Part shown: positions 9,636-17,451 of the stretch, piece after piece
Layout of the letters: the number at the start of each line of letters is the position of its first letter
How positions within the stretch are numbered: the stretch's first letter is position 1
Source of the DNA: Winslowiella arboricola
GTDB taxonomy: Bacteria > Pseudomonadota > Gammaproteobacteria > Enterobacterales > Enterobacteriaceae
NCBI RefSeq assembly: GCF_025527015.1
Contig: NZ_JAODIM010000040.1
Location: 124,001-188,000, forward strand
Direction of reading: 5' to 3'
DNA: 64,000 nt
The notes under the pieces: model-generated
Database searches by the model: none
What the model saw: only the letters and a program-made list of their open reading frames with translations
Told to the model about the DNA's origin: nothing
Translations under genes and position numbers: made by a program

Positions 9636-9777
9636 GGGCGGCGATAACGCCGCCCCTACATTGTTGCAGTGTCTCGTAGGGGAGCCGTTTTCGGCTGCCG
9701 TTTTGAGCCTGGCGGGCGGCGATAACGCCGCTCCTACATTGTTGCAGTGTCTCGTGGGGAGCCGTTTTCGGCTCCCG
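9636..9777 (+). repeat. Tandem composite palindromic repeat (two units)
   Basis: Two direct copies (9636-9700 and 9714-9777) of a unit of about 64 nt that contains two hairpins. The first is GGGCGGCG-ATAA-CGCCGCYC. The second, near the unit's end, is GGGAGCCG-TTTT-CGGCTCCC. They are joined by CCTACATTGTTGCAGTGTCTCGT. Unit 2 has G for A in the linker and perfects the second hairpin. It lies between tcdA and mltA, both on the minus strand. The first hairpin is the dispersed family found throughout the window; the second was seen only here. Confidence 0.85.
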
Positions 9778-9790
9778 CACCGATGGCAGT

Positions 9791-10942
9791 TTACGGGTTT
9801 GCGCTGGTCAGCATTGAACCATTATTGCCGTTTTGGTTGTTGCTGAACAGTGTAGCAGCGGCGCCCGGCGCGCTGCGCAGTACCCACACGCGGCCATAAT
9901 GGTTAAAGAAGCCCGCCATATGACCGGCATCGGCGCCAATTCCCTGGTAGATATCAAAGTGCTGGCCTTTAATTGCGCCGCCGACATCCAGCGCCACCAT
10001 CACCCGCATCTCATACTTACCGGTAAATTTACCGTTATTATCCAGCAGCGGCACTTCCGCCAGCAGCACTGTGCCCGGCGGGATCAGCGAGCGGTCAGCC
10101 GCTACCGACGCTTTCGCCACCAGCGGTACGGCGCTGGCGCCACGCACCGGCGCGAAATCCTCAGGCTTAAAGAAGACAAATGAAGGATTAGTTTCCAGCA
10201 GTTCACGCACTTCTGCCGGATTATGTTCATCCGCCCACTTACGGATCGCCTGCATCGACATATCTTCGCGTTTCACTTCACCGCGATCGATCAATGTTTT
10301 ACCAATACTGTGATAGCCGTGGCCATTCTTACCGCCGTAGCCAAAGAACATCAGCGGGCGACCATCGCCAAAGTCGACGTAGCCACTGCCCTGCACGTCC
10401 ATCATAAAGTTATCGATCAGCGAATTGCTGTAACCCACGACATAACGCTCATCAAGCGCACCGCTGTAGATCTCGGCACGGCTTGGCAGGCGGCGTCCTT
10501 TACTGCGTGGTGGCATACGGTACAACGGATACTGGAATTCACCCTGGCGGGTATAGCGCGCATGGATCACCGGCGTGTAGTAACCGGTAAACTGTACGTT
10601 ACCGTAGTTATCAACCCCTTCCATCTGGAAAGCATCAAGACCGAACTGGCGCAGCTGACGTGTATCGCCACCGGACATCAGCCAGCCTTCTATTGCACTC
10701 CAGGTATCTTTCTGGCGAGTGAACATACCTGGAGAAGCAACTCTCACCGCGCCAACCTGATCGGAGAAGTCGCGGCCATTGACCGGACGACCTTTTGCAT
10801 TTGGCTGATTCACCAGCTCCAGCGGCTGATCCAGCTTGCCATCTTTATACTGTTGTCCCCGGTCAGTGGGTTTAGACGAGCATCCCGCCAGTAGCGCCAG
10901 TAACGCGCCGGTGATTACATACTTTACCCAACATCCTTTCAT
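9791..10942 (-). CDS. mltA: Membrane-bound lytic murein transglycosylase A
   Basis: Outer-membrane lipoprotein that cleaves peptidoglycan glycan strands to 1,6-anhydro products. The signal peptide has lipobox LLAGC|SS near residue 21. The MltA barrel domain follows (FTGYYTPVIHARYTRQGEFQYPLY; RSKGRRLPSRAEIYSG). The 3D domain near the C-terminus carries the catalytic Asp in MVALDVGGAIKGQHFDIYQG. The 383 residues are slightly longer than in E. coli (365), mainly from an N-terminal extension MKGCWVK and a Gln/Asn-rich tail. It is monocistronic, and the fMet tRNAs are divergent from it. Confidence 0.95.
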   Translation of the reverse strand: MKGCWVKYVITGALLALLAGCSSKPTDRGQQYKDGKLDQPLELVNQPNAKGRPVNGRDFSDQVGAVRVASPGMFTRQKDTWSAIEGWLMSGGDTRQLRQFGLDAFQMEGVDNYGNVQFTGYYTPVIHARYTRQGEFQYPLYRMPPRSKGRRLPSRAEIYSGALDERYVVGYSNSLIDNFMMDVQGSGYVDFGDGRPLMFFGYGGKNGHGYHSIGKTLIDRGEVKREDMSMQAIRKWADEHNPAEVRELLETNPSFVFFKPEDFAPVRGASAVPLVAKASVAADRSLIPPGTVLLAEVPLLDNNGKFTGKYEMRVMVALDVGGAIKGQHFDIYQGIGADAGHMAGFFNHYGRVWVLRSAPGAAATLFSNNQNGNNGSMLTSANP

Positions 10943-11109
10943 TGCTTTCTCTTATCTCGCCAGTGATCCATGCCGAAGCCTAGCAAAGGCGAAATCAGAT
11001 TAAAATGCATCAGGAAAAAAAAGAACCGGGCGTATTGTGCAACAAATCAGCACCTGGCGGACAAATTGGCCAATACCGGGTATTTAAATCATTTTTCTGC
11101 AAAAATGGG

Positions 11110-11137
11110 TTGCATCAAAACGCGCGGAGAGTATAGT
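11110..11137 (+). promoter_or_regulatory. Promoter of the initiator tRNA operon
   Basis: TTGCAT (11110-11115) and TATAGT (11132-11137) with a 16-base spacer, followed by a GC-rich discriminator (GCGC). This fits a stable-RNA promoter under stringent control. The first tRNA starts 14 bases after the -10 element. Confidence 0.7.
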
Positions 11138-11150
11138 GCGCTTCCACGGA

Positions 11151-11227
<77 letters not shown>

Positions 11228-11273
11228 ATTCGTAAAGTGTTTGCGAAACAAGAAGTAAGTGTTAGAATACGGA

Positions 11274-11350
<77 letters not shown>

Positions 11351-11422
11351 ATTCGCAGTTTGATAGCGAATCAGCAGTAAAATAAGAAGTACCTGTCGTG
11401 ACGGAAGCGACAGTCAATCGGA

Positions 11423-11499
<77 letters not shown>

Positions 11500-11508
11500 C
11501 TATTAAAG

Positions 11509-11529
11509 CACCCTTCCGGGTGTTTTTTT
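11509..11529 (+). terminator. Rho-independent terminator of the tRNA-fMet operon
   Basis: CACCC-TTCC-GGGTG stem-loop followed by seven T. Confidence 0.9.
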
Positions 11530-11574
11530 GTTTCTGGCGTTCGCCAACATTATTTCCGTGCACATCATCAGCAC

Positions 11575-11645
11575 GGGTGACGAAAACGCCACCATTACTG
11601 CCAGTGCAAATCATCGGCACGGGCGGCGAGAACGCCGTCCCTACA
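11575..11645. repeat. Dispersed GGGCGGCG palindromic repeat, degenerate plus intact copy
   Basis: A degenerate copy (GGGTGACGAAAACGCCACC, 11575-11593) is followed by a near-intact copy, GGGCGGCG-AGAA-CGCCGTCC (11621-11640), with the usual flanks ATCATCGGCAC upstream and CTACAT downstream. It lies between the tRNA terminator and the amiC stop. Confidence 0.75.
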
Positions 11646-11650
11646 TGATA

Positions 11651-12895
11651 CTATTTCCTCGCTACCGCCGCGCCATTAGCAAAATAAGCTTTTATACCCG
11701 ACAGAATCGCATCAGCCACCTGCTGCTGATATTTGGTGGTACGCAGCTTACGCTCCTCCTCCAGATTGCTGATAAACGCGGTTTCCACCAGAATCGACGG
11801 AATATCCGGTGCTTTTAACACCGCGAATCCGGCCTGGTCGACGGTGCGCTTGTGCAGATGATTCACCCTCCCCAGCCGCGACAACACCTCTTTACCAAAC
11901 TTCAGGCTGTCATTAATCGTCAGGCTTTGCACCATATCGAACATGGTGTGATCCAGATAGCGATCGCCACTACGGCTGACGCCGCCAATTAAATCTGACT
12001 CATTCTGGGTTTGCGCCAGAAAACGCGCCGCCGTTGAGGTTGCACCTTTGGTCGATAAGGCAAAAACCGACGAACCGCGGGCGGCACGGCTGGTAAAGGC
12101 ATCGGCATGAATCGAGACAAACAGATCGGCACGCTGCTTGCGCGCCTTAGCCACCCGCACTTTTAACGGAATAAACACGTCTTCATTACGCGTCATATAA
12201 GCCCGCATATTCGGTTGCTTATCGATCATCGTTTTCAGGCGTCGGGCGATTTTCAGCACGATATCTTTCTCGCGCGTCTTATTTTTCCCCACCGCGCCCG
12301 AATCTTCACCGCCATGGCCCGGATCGAGCATAATCACAATTGGCCGGTCACGTCCGGCCTTACCCGGTAACGGCGCTTCCGCCGGTTGCGAACGTTCCAG
12401 ATCGCCCTGGTTATAATCTTCCAGCAGGGCCAGTAGCGGATCGTCTTCGACCTTGCTCTGCACCGGATAAAGATCCAGCACCAGACGATCTTTGATTCCT
12501 GCCACCGGCGGCAGGGTAAAAATGCGCGGTGAGACGTTCTGCTTCAGTTCCAGCACCAGACGGACGGTATTCTGGTCAAACTGCCCTACCCTGGCGTTTT
12601 TAATATAGGGATCGTTATTCAGTACCAGATCGCCCACCCCTTTCAGCACCTGATTGAGGTGGATATTCTCGATATCGATCACCACACGTTCAGGATTACT
12701 CAGGGCAAACTGCTTATATTTAAGCGGGATATTCGATTCCAGCGTTAAGCGCGAGTAAGTTGATGAGGGCCAGATGCGCACCGCCACTACATGACTGCTG
12801 GCGGCAAAGCCAGCCGGGCTGACGCTTAGCAGCCAAACCGCGCCGGCGCGTTGTAACAATCGGCGTCGACTGAGGAAAGAGTTTGATTCGGTCAT
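11651..12895 (-). CDS. amiC: N-acetylmuramoyl-L-alanine amidase AmiC
   Basis: Septal peptidoglycan amidase activated by NlpD, exported folded by the Tat pathway. The N-terminus has the twin-arginine motif SRRRLLQ (residues 9-15) and a hydrophobic stretch ending SPAGFA. An AMIN domain follows (about 35-140). The Amidase_3 domain starts at [18 protein letters not shown] (first zinc His), with SIHADAF (second zinc His) and the catalytic Glu in [10 protein letters not shown]. It has 414 residues; E. coli has 417. It is divergent from argA. Confidence 0.97.
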   Translation of the reverse strand: MTESNSFLSRRRLLQRAGAVWLLSVSPAGFAASSHVVAVRIWPSSTYSRLTLESNIPLKYKQFALSNPERVVIDIENIHLNQVLKGVGDLVLNNDPYIKNARVGQFDQNTVRLVLELKQNVSPRIFTLPPVAGIKDRLVLDLYPVQSKVEDDPLLALLEDYNQGDLERSQPAEAPLPGKAGRDRPIVIMLDPGHGGEDSGAVGKNKTREKDIVLKIARRLKTMIDKQPNMRAYMTRNEDVFIPLKVRVAKARKQRADLFVSIHADAFTSRAARGSSVFALSTKGATSTAARFLAQTQNESDLIGGVSRSGDRYLDHTMFDMVQSLTINDSLKFGKEVLSRLGRVNHLHKRTVDQAGFAVLKAPDIPSILVETAFISNLEEERKLRTTKYQQQVADAILSGIKAYFANGAAVARK

Positions 12896-13061
12896 GCCGC
12901 TCCAGATTTACTGTGGTGTGTCTAAAAAAAAACCAAAAAGAAAAATATGGCAAAAACTTTAACCAATCCGTTAATCGCTGTCACCCGGAAAAAGCGAATA
13001 AATGCAGAGAATTAGCCGGACTAAAATGAGGTAGCTGGTGATAACTAAGGATAATTGCCTC

Positions 13062-13090
13062 TTGCATCAGAGGCGATAAAAGAATAAAAA
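13062..13090 (+). promoter_or_regulatory. Probable argA promoter
   Basis: TTGCAT (13062-13067) and TAAAAA (13085-13090) with a 17-base spacer. The -10 element overlaps the first ARG box, which would explain repression by ArgR. Confidence 0.55.
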
Positions 13091-13117
13091 TACAAAAATT
13101 TCGAATAAACATGCAAA
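13079..13117 (+). promoter_or_regulatory. Tandem ARG boxes (ArgR operator) upstream of argA
   Basis: Two imperfect 18-bp ARG boxes, centred on AGAATAAAAATACA (13081-13094) and TCGAATAAACATGCA (13101-13115), about three bases apart. The sequence is nearly the same as I recall for E. coli argA. The site ends 11 bases before the GTG start. Confidence 0.8.
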
Positions 13118-13128
13118 GAGGGTTTGCC

Positions 13129-14457
13129 GTGAAGGAACGTAGTACTGAACTGGTTCAGGGTTTTCGCCACACCGTTCCCTATATCAATACGCACCGGGGT
13201 AAGACCTTTGTCATTATGCTCGGCGGCGAAGCGATAGAGCACCAAAACTTCTCCAGCATCGTCAATGATATCGGCCTGTTACACAGCCTCGGCATTCGCC
13301 TGGTGGTGGTGTATGGCGCGCGTCCGCAAATTGACGCTAACCTGGCTGAGCATCAGCTCGAACCGATTTATCATAAACATACACGTGTTACCGATGCGCA
13401 TTCATTAGAGCTGGTAAAGCAGGCCGCCGGTCGCTTACAGCTGGATATTACCGCCCGCCTGTCGATGAGCCTGAATAATACGCCACTGCAGGGCGCGCAT
13501 ATCAATGTGGTCAGCGGCAACTTTATTATTGCCCAACCGCTGGGTATTGATGACGGCGTTGACTACTGTCATAGCGGGCGTATCCGCCGTATCGACGAAG
13601 AAGCGATTCATCGTCAGCTTGATAGCGGTGCGATTGTGCTGATGGGGCCAGTAGCGGTATCAGTTACTGGCGAAAGCTTTAACCTCACTTCTGAAGAAGT
13701 CGCCACCCAGCTGGCAATCAAGTTAAAAGCAGAAAAGATGATCGGCTTCTGCTCTGAGCAGGGGGTAACCGATGATGAAGGTAAAATTATCTCCGAACTG
13801 TTCCCCAACGACGCGCAGGCGCTGATCGAAGTGCAGGAAACAGAAGGTGATTACCTCTCCGGCACCGTGCGTTTTCTGCGTGGCGCGGTCAAAGCTTGCC
13901 GCAGCGGCGTGCGTCGCAGCCACCTGATCAGCTATCAGGAAGATGGCGCGCTGTTGCAGGAACTGTTCTCACGCGACGGTATTGGTACACAAATCGTGAT
14001 GGAGTCCTCTGAGCAGATTCGTCGCGCCACCATTAACGATATCGGCGGCATTCTGGAGCTGATTCGTCCGCTGGAAGAACAGGGAATTCTGGTGCGCCGC
14101 TCACGCGAGCAGCTGGAGATGGAGATCGACAAATTCACCATTATCGAACGCGACAATCTGACTATCGCCTGCGCCGCACTCTACCCTTTCCCGGAAGAGA
14201 AGATCGGTGAAATGGCGTGTGTGGCGGTGCATCCCGATTATCGCAGCTCATCACGCGGTGAAGCGTTGTTAGAGCGCGTGGCGCTACAGGCGCGCCAGAT
14301 GGGGCTGAAAAAGCTGTTTGTGCTGACCACCCGCAGTATTCACTGGTTCCAGGAACGGGGCTTCACGCCAGTGGATATTGAAGTGCTGCCGGAAAGTAAA
14401 AAGCAGATGTATAACTATCAGCGTCGCTCCAAAGTGCTGATGGCAGATTTGCGCTAG
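13129..14457 (+). CDS. argA: N-acetylglutamate synthase ArgA
   Basis: First step of arginine synthesis: acetyl-CoA plus glutamate gives N-acetylglutamate, with feedback inhibition by arginine. It has an amino-acid-kinase-like domain (residues 1 to about 285; [43 protein letters not shown]) and a C-terminal GNAT domain ([16 protein letters not shown]...[19 protein letters not shown]). The GTG at 13129 was chosen because AGAGGG (13117-13122) lies six bases before it and E. coli ArgA starts at the same residue (VKER). The upstream ATG at 13111 has no Shine-Dalgarno and lies inside an ARG box. The product is 442 residues. Confidence 0.96.
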   Translation: MKERSTELVQGFRHTVPYINTHRGKTFVIMLGGEAIEHQNFSSIVNDIGLLHSLGIRLVVVYGARPQIDANLAEHQLEPIYHKHTRVTDAHSLELVKQAAGRLQLDITARLSMSLNNTPLQGAHINVVSGNFIIAQPLGIDDGVDYCHSGRIRRIDEEAIHRQLDSGAIVLMGPVAVSVTGESFNLTSEEVATQLAIKLKAEKMIGFCSEQGVTDDEGKIISELFPNDAQALIEVQETEGDYLSGTVRFLRGAVKACRSGVRRSHLISYQEDGALLQELFSRDGIGTQIVMESSEQIRRATINDIGGILELIRPLEEQGILVRRSREQLEMEIDKFTIIERDNLTIACAALYPFPEEKIGEMACVAVHPDYRSSSRGEALLERVALQARQMGLKKLFVLTTRSIHWFQERGFTPVDIEVLPESKKQMYNYQRRSKVLMADLR

Positions 14458-14468
14458 ATTCCCTGCCC

Positions 14469-14488
14469 GGGCGGCGTTTTCGTCGCCC
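14469..14488. repeat. Palindromic repeat / possible terminator after argA
   Basis: GGGCGGCG-TTTT-CGTCGCCC, 12 bases after the argA stop: a variant copy of the dispersed repeat. There is no T run. The remaining 14489-14650 shows no gene or motif I can support. Confidence 0.6.
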
Positions 14489-14652
14489 GCAATACAATGC
14501 TGAAAAATATTTACATAACTATCTGATCCTGCTCGAAAAACCCCATTGCCTTCATATGCTAATTTAAGCACATCGGTGACTGCTTCCAGCATGTCAGCCG
14601 TAACTGACGTGACTTGTGCGGCAAGGGAACTCTGCCATCAGCACCCTGAGTG

Positions 14653-14681
14653 TTGACACAAGTTCACACGTTGTCTATTAT
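14653..14681 (+). promoter_or_regulatory. Near-consensus sigma-70 promoter with repeated operator-like heptamers
   Basis: TTGACA (14653-14658), a 17-base spacer, and TATTAT (14676-14681). The start codon of the next gene is only 17 bases beyond the -10 element, so the leader is very short. TTGACAC (14653-14659) and TTCACAC (14663-14669) are spaced ten bases apart, one helical turn, and overlap the -35 element and spacer. This is a plausible binding site for the HTH protein encoded downstream. Confidence 0.7.
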
Positions 14682-14698
14682 TAGCGCAACGGAGGCTA

Positions 14699-14950
14699 AT
14701 GAAAAAGCATCCACATAAGGAAATACAGGCAGCGATCGATCATGCCGTGGCCAGTGGCTGGATTATTGTCGAGTGCAGCAGTAAAGCTCACCCGTTTTGT
14801 AAAATCCGCTGCGGCCTTGCGGGGCATACTGAACATATGCACAGTATCTGGTCGACACCAAAAAACCCCGAACATTTTGCCAGACAGATCATTCGTTATG
14901 TCAATAAATGCCTGCCTGAACAATGGAATACGCAAACTAAATTTTTTTGA
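14699..14950 (+). CDS. Small HicA-like protein, candidate toxin of a two-gene module
   Basis: An 83-residue protein with no signal peptide or membrane segment. The layout is an amphipathic helix (EIQAAIDHAVASGW), a strand, a His-containing turn (AHPFCKIRC; His31, Cys34, Cys38), a second strand HSIWSTPKNP (49-57), and a final helix ARQIIRYVNKC. This order resembles the double-stranded-RNA-binding fold of HicA mRNA interferases. I recall a widespread uncharacterised family with the same GW...H...SIWSTP+NP..HARQI pattern. GGAGG lies three bases before the ATG at 14699. It precedes an HTH gene, inside an insert between argA and recD absent from E. coli. The toxin role is inference. Confidence 0.7.
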   Translation: MKKHPHKEIQAAIDHAVASGWIIVECSSKAHPFCKIRCGLAGHTEHMHSIWSTPKNPEHFARQIIRYVNKCLPEQWNTQTKFF

Positions 14951-14957
14951 TTATCCC

Positions 14958-14984
14958 AAAGGCGGGGGTTATTACCGCCTTTTT
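14958..14984 (+). terminator. Intrinsic terminator/attenuator between the two module genes
   Basis: AAAGGCGG (14958-14965) pairs with CCGCCTTT (14975-14982) across a 9-nt loop, and the 3' arm runs into five T. It lies 8 bases after the first stop and 25 bases before the second start. It should reduce read-through into the HTH gene, unusual inside a two-gene unit. Confidence 0.7.
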
Positions 14985-15009
14985 AACATTAAAGGCAACA
15001 GGAGCCCGC

Positions 15010-15573
15010 ATGGCATTCTATAACTTCACACTGACAGTCTCAGGCATTAATCTCGACACGGAAGGCCATGAAGATGCGCTTTTTGAGGCGGGTTGTGACG
15101 ACGCGATGCTTAGCTACTATGGCAAAGCCATTTACCTCGAGTTTGAGCGCGATGCGCCATCGCTAAAAAATGCGATTGCCACTGCTATTCAGGATATTGA
15201 AGGTGCTGGCATCGGTGCTCGTGTTGAGTCTGTTGATTCCACCCTGGTCGGCCTGAGCGATATTGCAGAACTTTCAGATTTGTCACGCCAGGCGATTACC
15301 ATGCTGAAAGATGGTACACGCGGCAAAGGTGATTTCCCCAATCCGATTCAGCGTATCACCGGTCAGTCACCGCTTTGGGATTGGGCTGAAGTGGCGCAAT
15401 GGCTGGAAAATTGCGGCAGAATTGCGACAGATTCAGGGCTGGTGGAAAATGCCAGAGAGCTGAATAACTGGAATCTGGCGCTACGAATTCGCGCATCGAA
15501 AGAGCAGGCAAAAATTACAGAATGCCTCTTTATCCTCGAACAGCTGAAAGAGCAATTGCGCTTACAGGCATAA
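15010..15573 (+). CDS. Helix-turn-helix DNA-binding protein, candidate antitoxin/autoregulator
   Basis: A 187-residue cytoplasmic protein. Residues 1-75 look like a small alpha/beta domain (FYNFTLTVSGINLDT; IYLEFERDAPSLKNAIATAIQDIEGAG). Residues 80-100 form a helix-turn-helix, VGLSDIAELSDLSRQAITMLK. A family-typical SPLWDWAEVAQWL (120-132) follows, as in MerR/AlpA-like proteins where the last segment helps hold the DNA-binding domain. A helical C-terminus (NLALRIRASKEQAKITECLFILEQLKEQL) could dimerise. The ATG at 15010 was chosen over upstream in-frame starts for GGAG at 15001-15004. Its partner is the HicA-like gene at 14699. The antitoxin or repressor role is inferred from gene pairing and the promoter repeats. 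Confidence 0.75.
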   Translation: MAFYNFTLTVSGINLDTEGHEDALFEAGCDDAMLSYYGKAIYLEFERDAPSLKNAIATAIQDIEGAGIGARVESVDSTLVGLSDIAELSDLSRQAITMLKDGTRGKGDFPNPIQRITGQSPLWDWAEVAQWLENCGRIATDSGLVENARELNNWNLALRIRASKEQAKITECLFILEQLKEQLRLQA

Positions 15574-15615
15574 TATCGATGGCTGTGGACTACGTGCTTA
15601 CCATCCACAGACAGT

Positions 15616-17451
15616 TCACCAGCTAACCAACCGTTCCTGCAATCCACTGCGTCGCTGCGTGCGCACCTTTACTGCTTTCTTCCACACCGAATTATCAGCA
15701 TAAAGCGTCAGCCGCGCGCGGGCGCGGGTGATCGCGGTATACACCAGCTCACGCGTCAGCACCGGCAGAAAATGGTTGGGTAGCACCAGCGCGGTATGTT
15801 CAAACTCCGACCCCTGCGATTTATGCACCGTCATGGCGAAAGCGGTATCGTGCGGCGGCAGGCGACTGGGTTGCACGGCTTTAATGGTGCCATCAGGCAG
15901 CGGAAAGAACACTTTTAGCTCGAACTCTTCATCACGCAGCGCAATACCAATATCGCCATTAAACAGGCCAAGGGTACGATCATTGCGGGCGATCATTACC
16001 GGACGCCCGGCATACCATTTGCCGCTGGCGGCAGGTGGACGCTGGATCAGTCGCTGATGATGCAGCGTCAGTTCGATACGTTCGTTCAGCCCCACCACGC
16101 CAAATGGCCCTTCGCGCAGCGCGCAGAGTAACTGATAGCGCGAAAACGCTGCCATCACCTGCTGTGGCGGCGCCTGCTGCGCAACCAGCTGCAGATAAGG
16201 ACGGTATCCGGCCACACAGTCATTAAGCAGCTGCTGATAATCTTCAGCGCTGGCGAGCGGGTAACGTTCTATATCACGGTAATCAGCACTGAATACCGTT
16301 TCAGCGGCGCGCAGATCGCCAGCATTGACCGCCAGCGCCAGCTGGCCAATCCCCGATTGCTCATCAAAGCGGTAGCTTTTACGCAGCAGGCAGATGCTGT
16401 CACGAACCCCCGACGCCTGTGCGTCATGCCGTCCGTCAACCTGGCAACCGGTTAGCTGTGTCAGCTGCTGCGCGCGTTCGACGCTGTAACCCGCCTCGGC
16501 GCAACGACAGATATCCCCCAGCACCGCGCCAGCCTCCACCGATGCCAGCTGATCGCGGTCGCCAAGAAAAATCACCCGCGCCTGCTTTGGCAGCGCTGCA
16601 ATCAGATTGGCCATCATTGGTAAATCGACCATCGACGCCTCATCCACGACCAGCACATCAAGGTGCAACGGGTTGCCCGCATGGTAGCGCATCCGCTGGC
16701 TATTCGGCTGCGCGCCCAGCAGCCGGTGTAAGGTAGTGGCTTCCGCCGGAAATTTTCGCTGCTCTTCATGGCTGAGATCCAGCCCGCGCAACGCTTTGCC
16801 CAGCGACTCGGTCAGCCGTGCTGCCGCTTTACCGGTCGGTGCGGCTAACTGAATGCGCAGCGGGCCAGGCGTCAGGCGGATCAGCGCCGCCAGTAATTTC
16901 GCTACCGTAGTGGTTTTACCGGTGCCAGGGCCGCCGGAAATCACCGATATCTTGCGGGTTATCGCCACCGCAGCTGCGATCTTCTGCCAGTCATCCGGCT
17001 GCTGACCAAACAGCTGATCGAGTACCGCACGCAGCACACTGGTATCAGCCACCTCAGACGCGGGTTCAGCAGCAATAAATGCCGCCACTTTACCTTCACC
17101 CTGCCACATACGGTTGAGATACAGGCGCTGCTGCTGCAATACCAGCGGGGTAGCAAGTGAGCCATCACTTACCGCTTCGCTGTTTAACAGCAAGGCGTGC
17201 CAGTCATCGGGCGCATCTGCCGCCTGCCAGATGGCCGCCGCCAGCTCGGGATGGCGCCCGGCAAACAGCGCAGCTTCAGTTAGTTGTGACAGCGGCAGGC
17301 AGACATGCCCCTCTCCGGCTTCGGCGCTAATCCACGCCGCCGCCAGCATCAGCGCCGGTTGCGATTCATCGGCCAGCATCCGCGCAAACTGCACATCCAG
17401 CGCGCGCAATAGCCGTTTCTCCACCGCCTGGCGCAATAGCTCTGTCAGCAT
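15616..17451 (-). CDS. recD: Exodeoxyribonuclease V alpha subunit RecD
   Basis: 5'-3' helicase subunit of RecBCD. The 611 residues contain Walker A GGPGTGKT (173-180), a Walker B-type VVDEASMVD, motif III-type [16 protein letters not shown], and the C-terminal helicase motifs [16 protein letters not shown] and [14 protein letters not shown]. Its start overlaps the recB stop by 7 bases, which implies translational coupling. It is the last gene of the recC-ptrA-recB-recD block. Confidence 0.97.
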   Translation of the reverse strand: MLTELLRQAVEKRLLRALDVQFARMLADESQPALMLAAAWISAEAGEGHVCLPLSQLTEAALFAGRHPELAAAIWQAADAPDDWHALLLNSEAVSDGSLATPLVLQQQRLYLNRMWQGEGKVAAFIAAEPASEVADTSVLRAVLDQLFGQQPDDWQKIAAAVAITRKISVISGGPGTGKTTTVAKLLAALIRLTPGPLRIQLAAPTGKAAARLTESLGKALRGLDLSHEEQRKFPAEATTLHRLLGAQPNSQRMRYHAGNPLHLDVLVVDEASMVDLPMMANLIAALPKQARVIFLGDRDQLASVEAGAVLGDICRCAEAGYSVERAQQLTQLTGCQVDGRHDAQASGVRDSICLLRKSYRFDEQSGIGQLALAVNAGDLRAAETVFSADYRDIERYPLASAEDYQQLLNDCVAGYRPYLQLVAQQAPPQQVMAAFSRYQLLCALREGPFGVVGLNERIELTLHHQRLIQRPPAASGKWYAGRPVMIARNDRTLGLFNGDIGIALRDEEFELKVFFPLPDGTIKAVQPSRLPPHDTAFAMTVHKSQGSEFEHTALVLPNHFLPVLTRELVYTAITRARARLTLYADNSVWKKAVKVRTQRRSGLQERLVSW

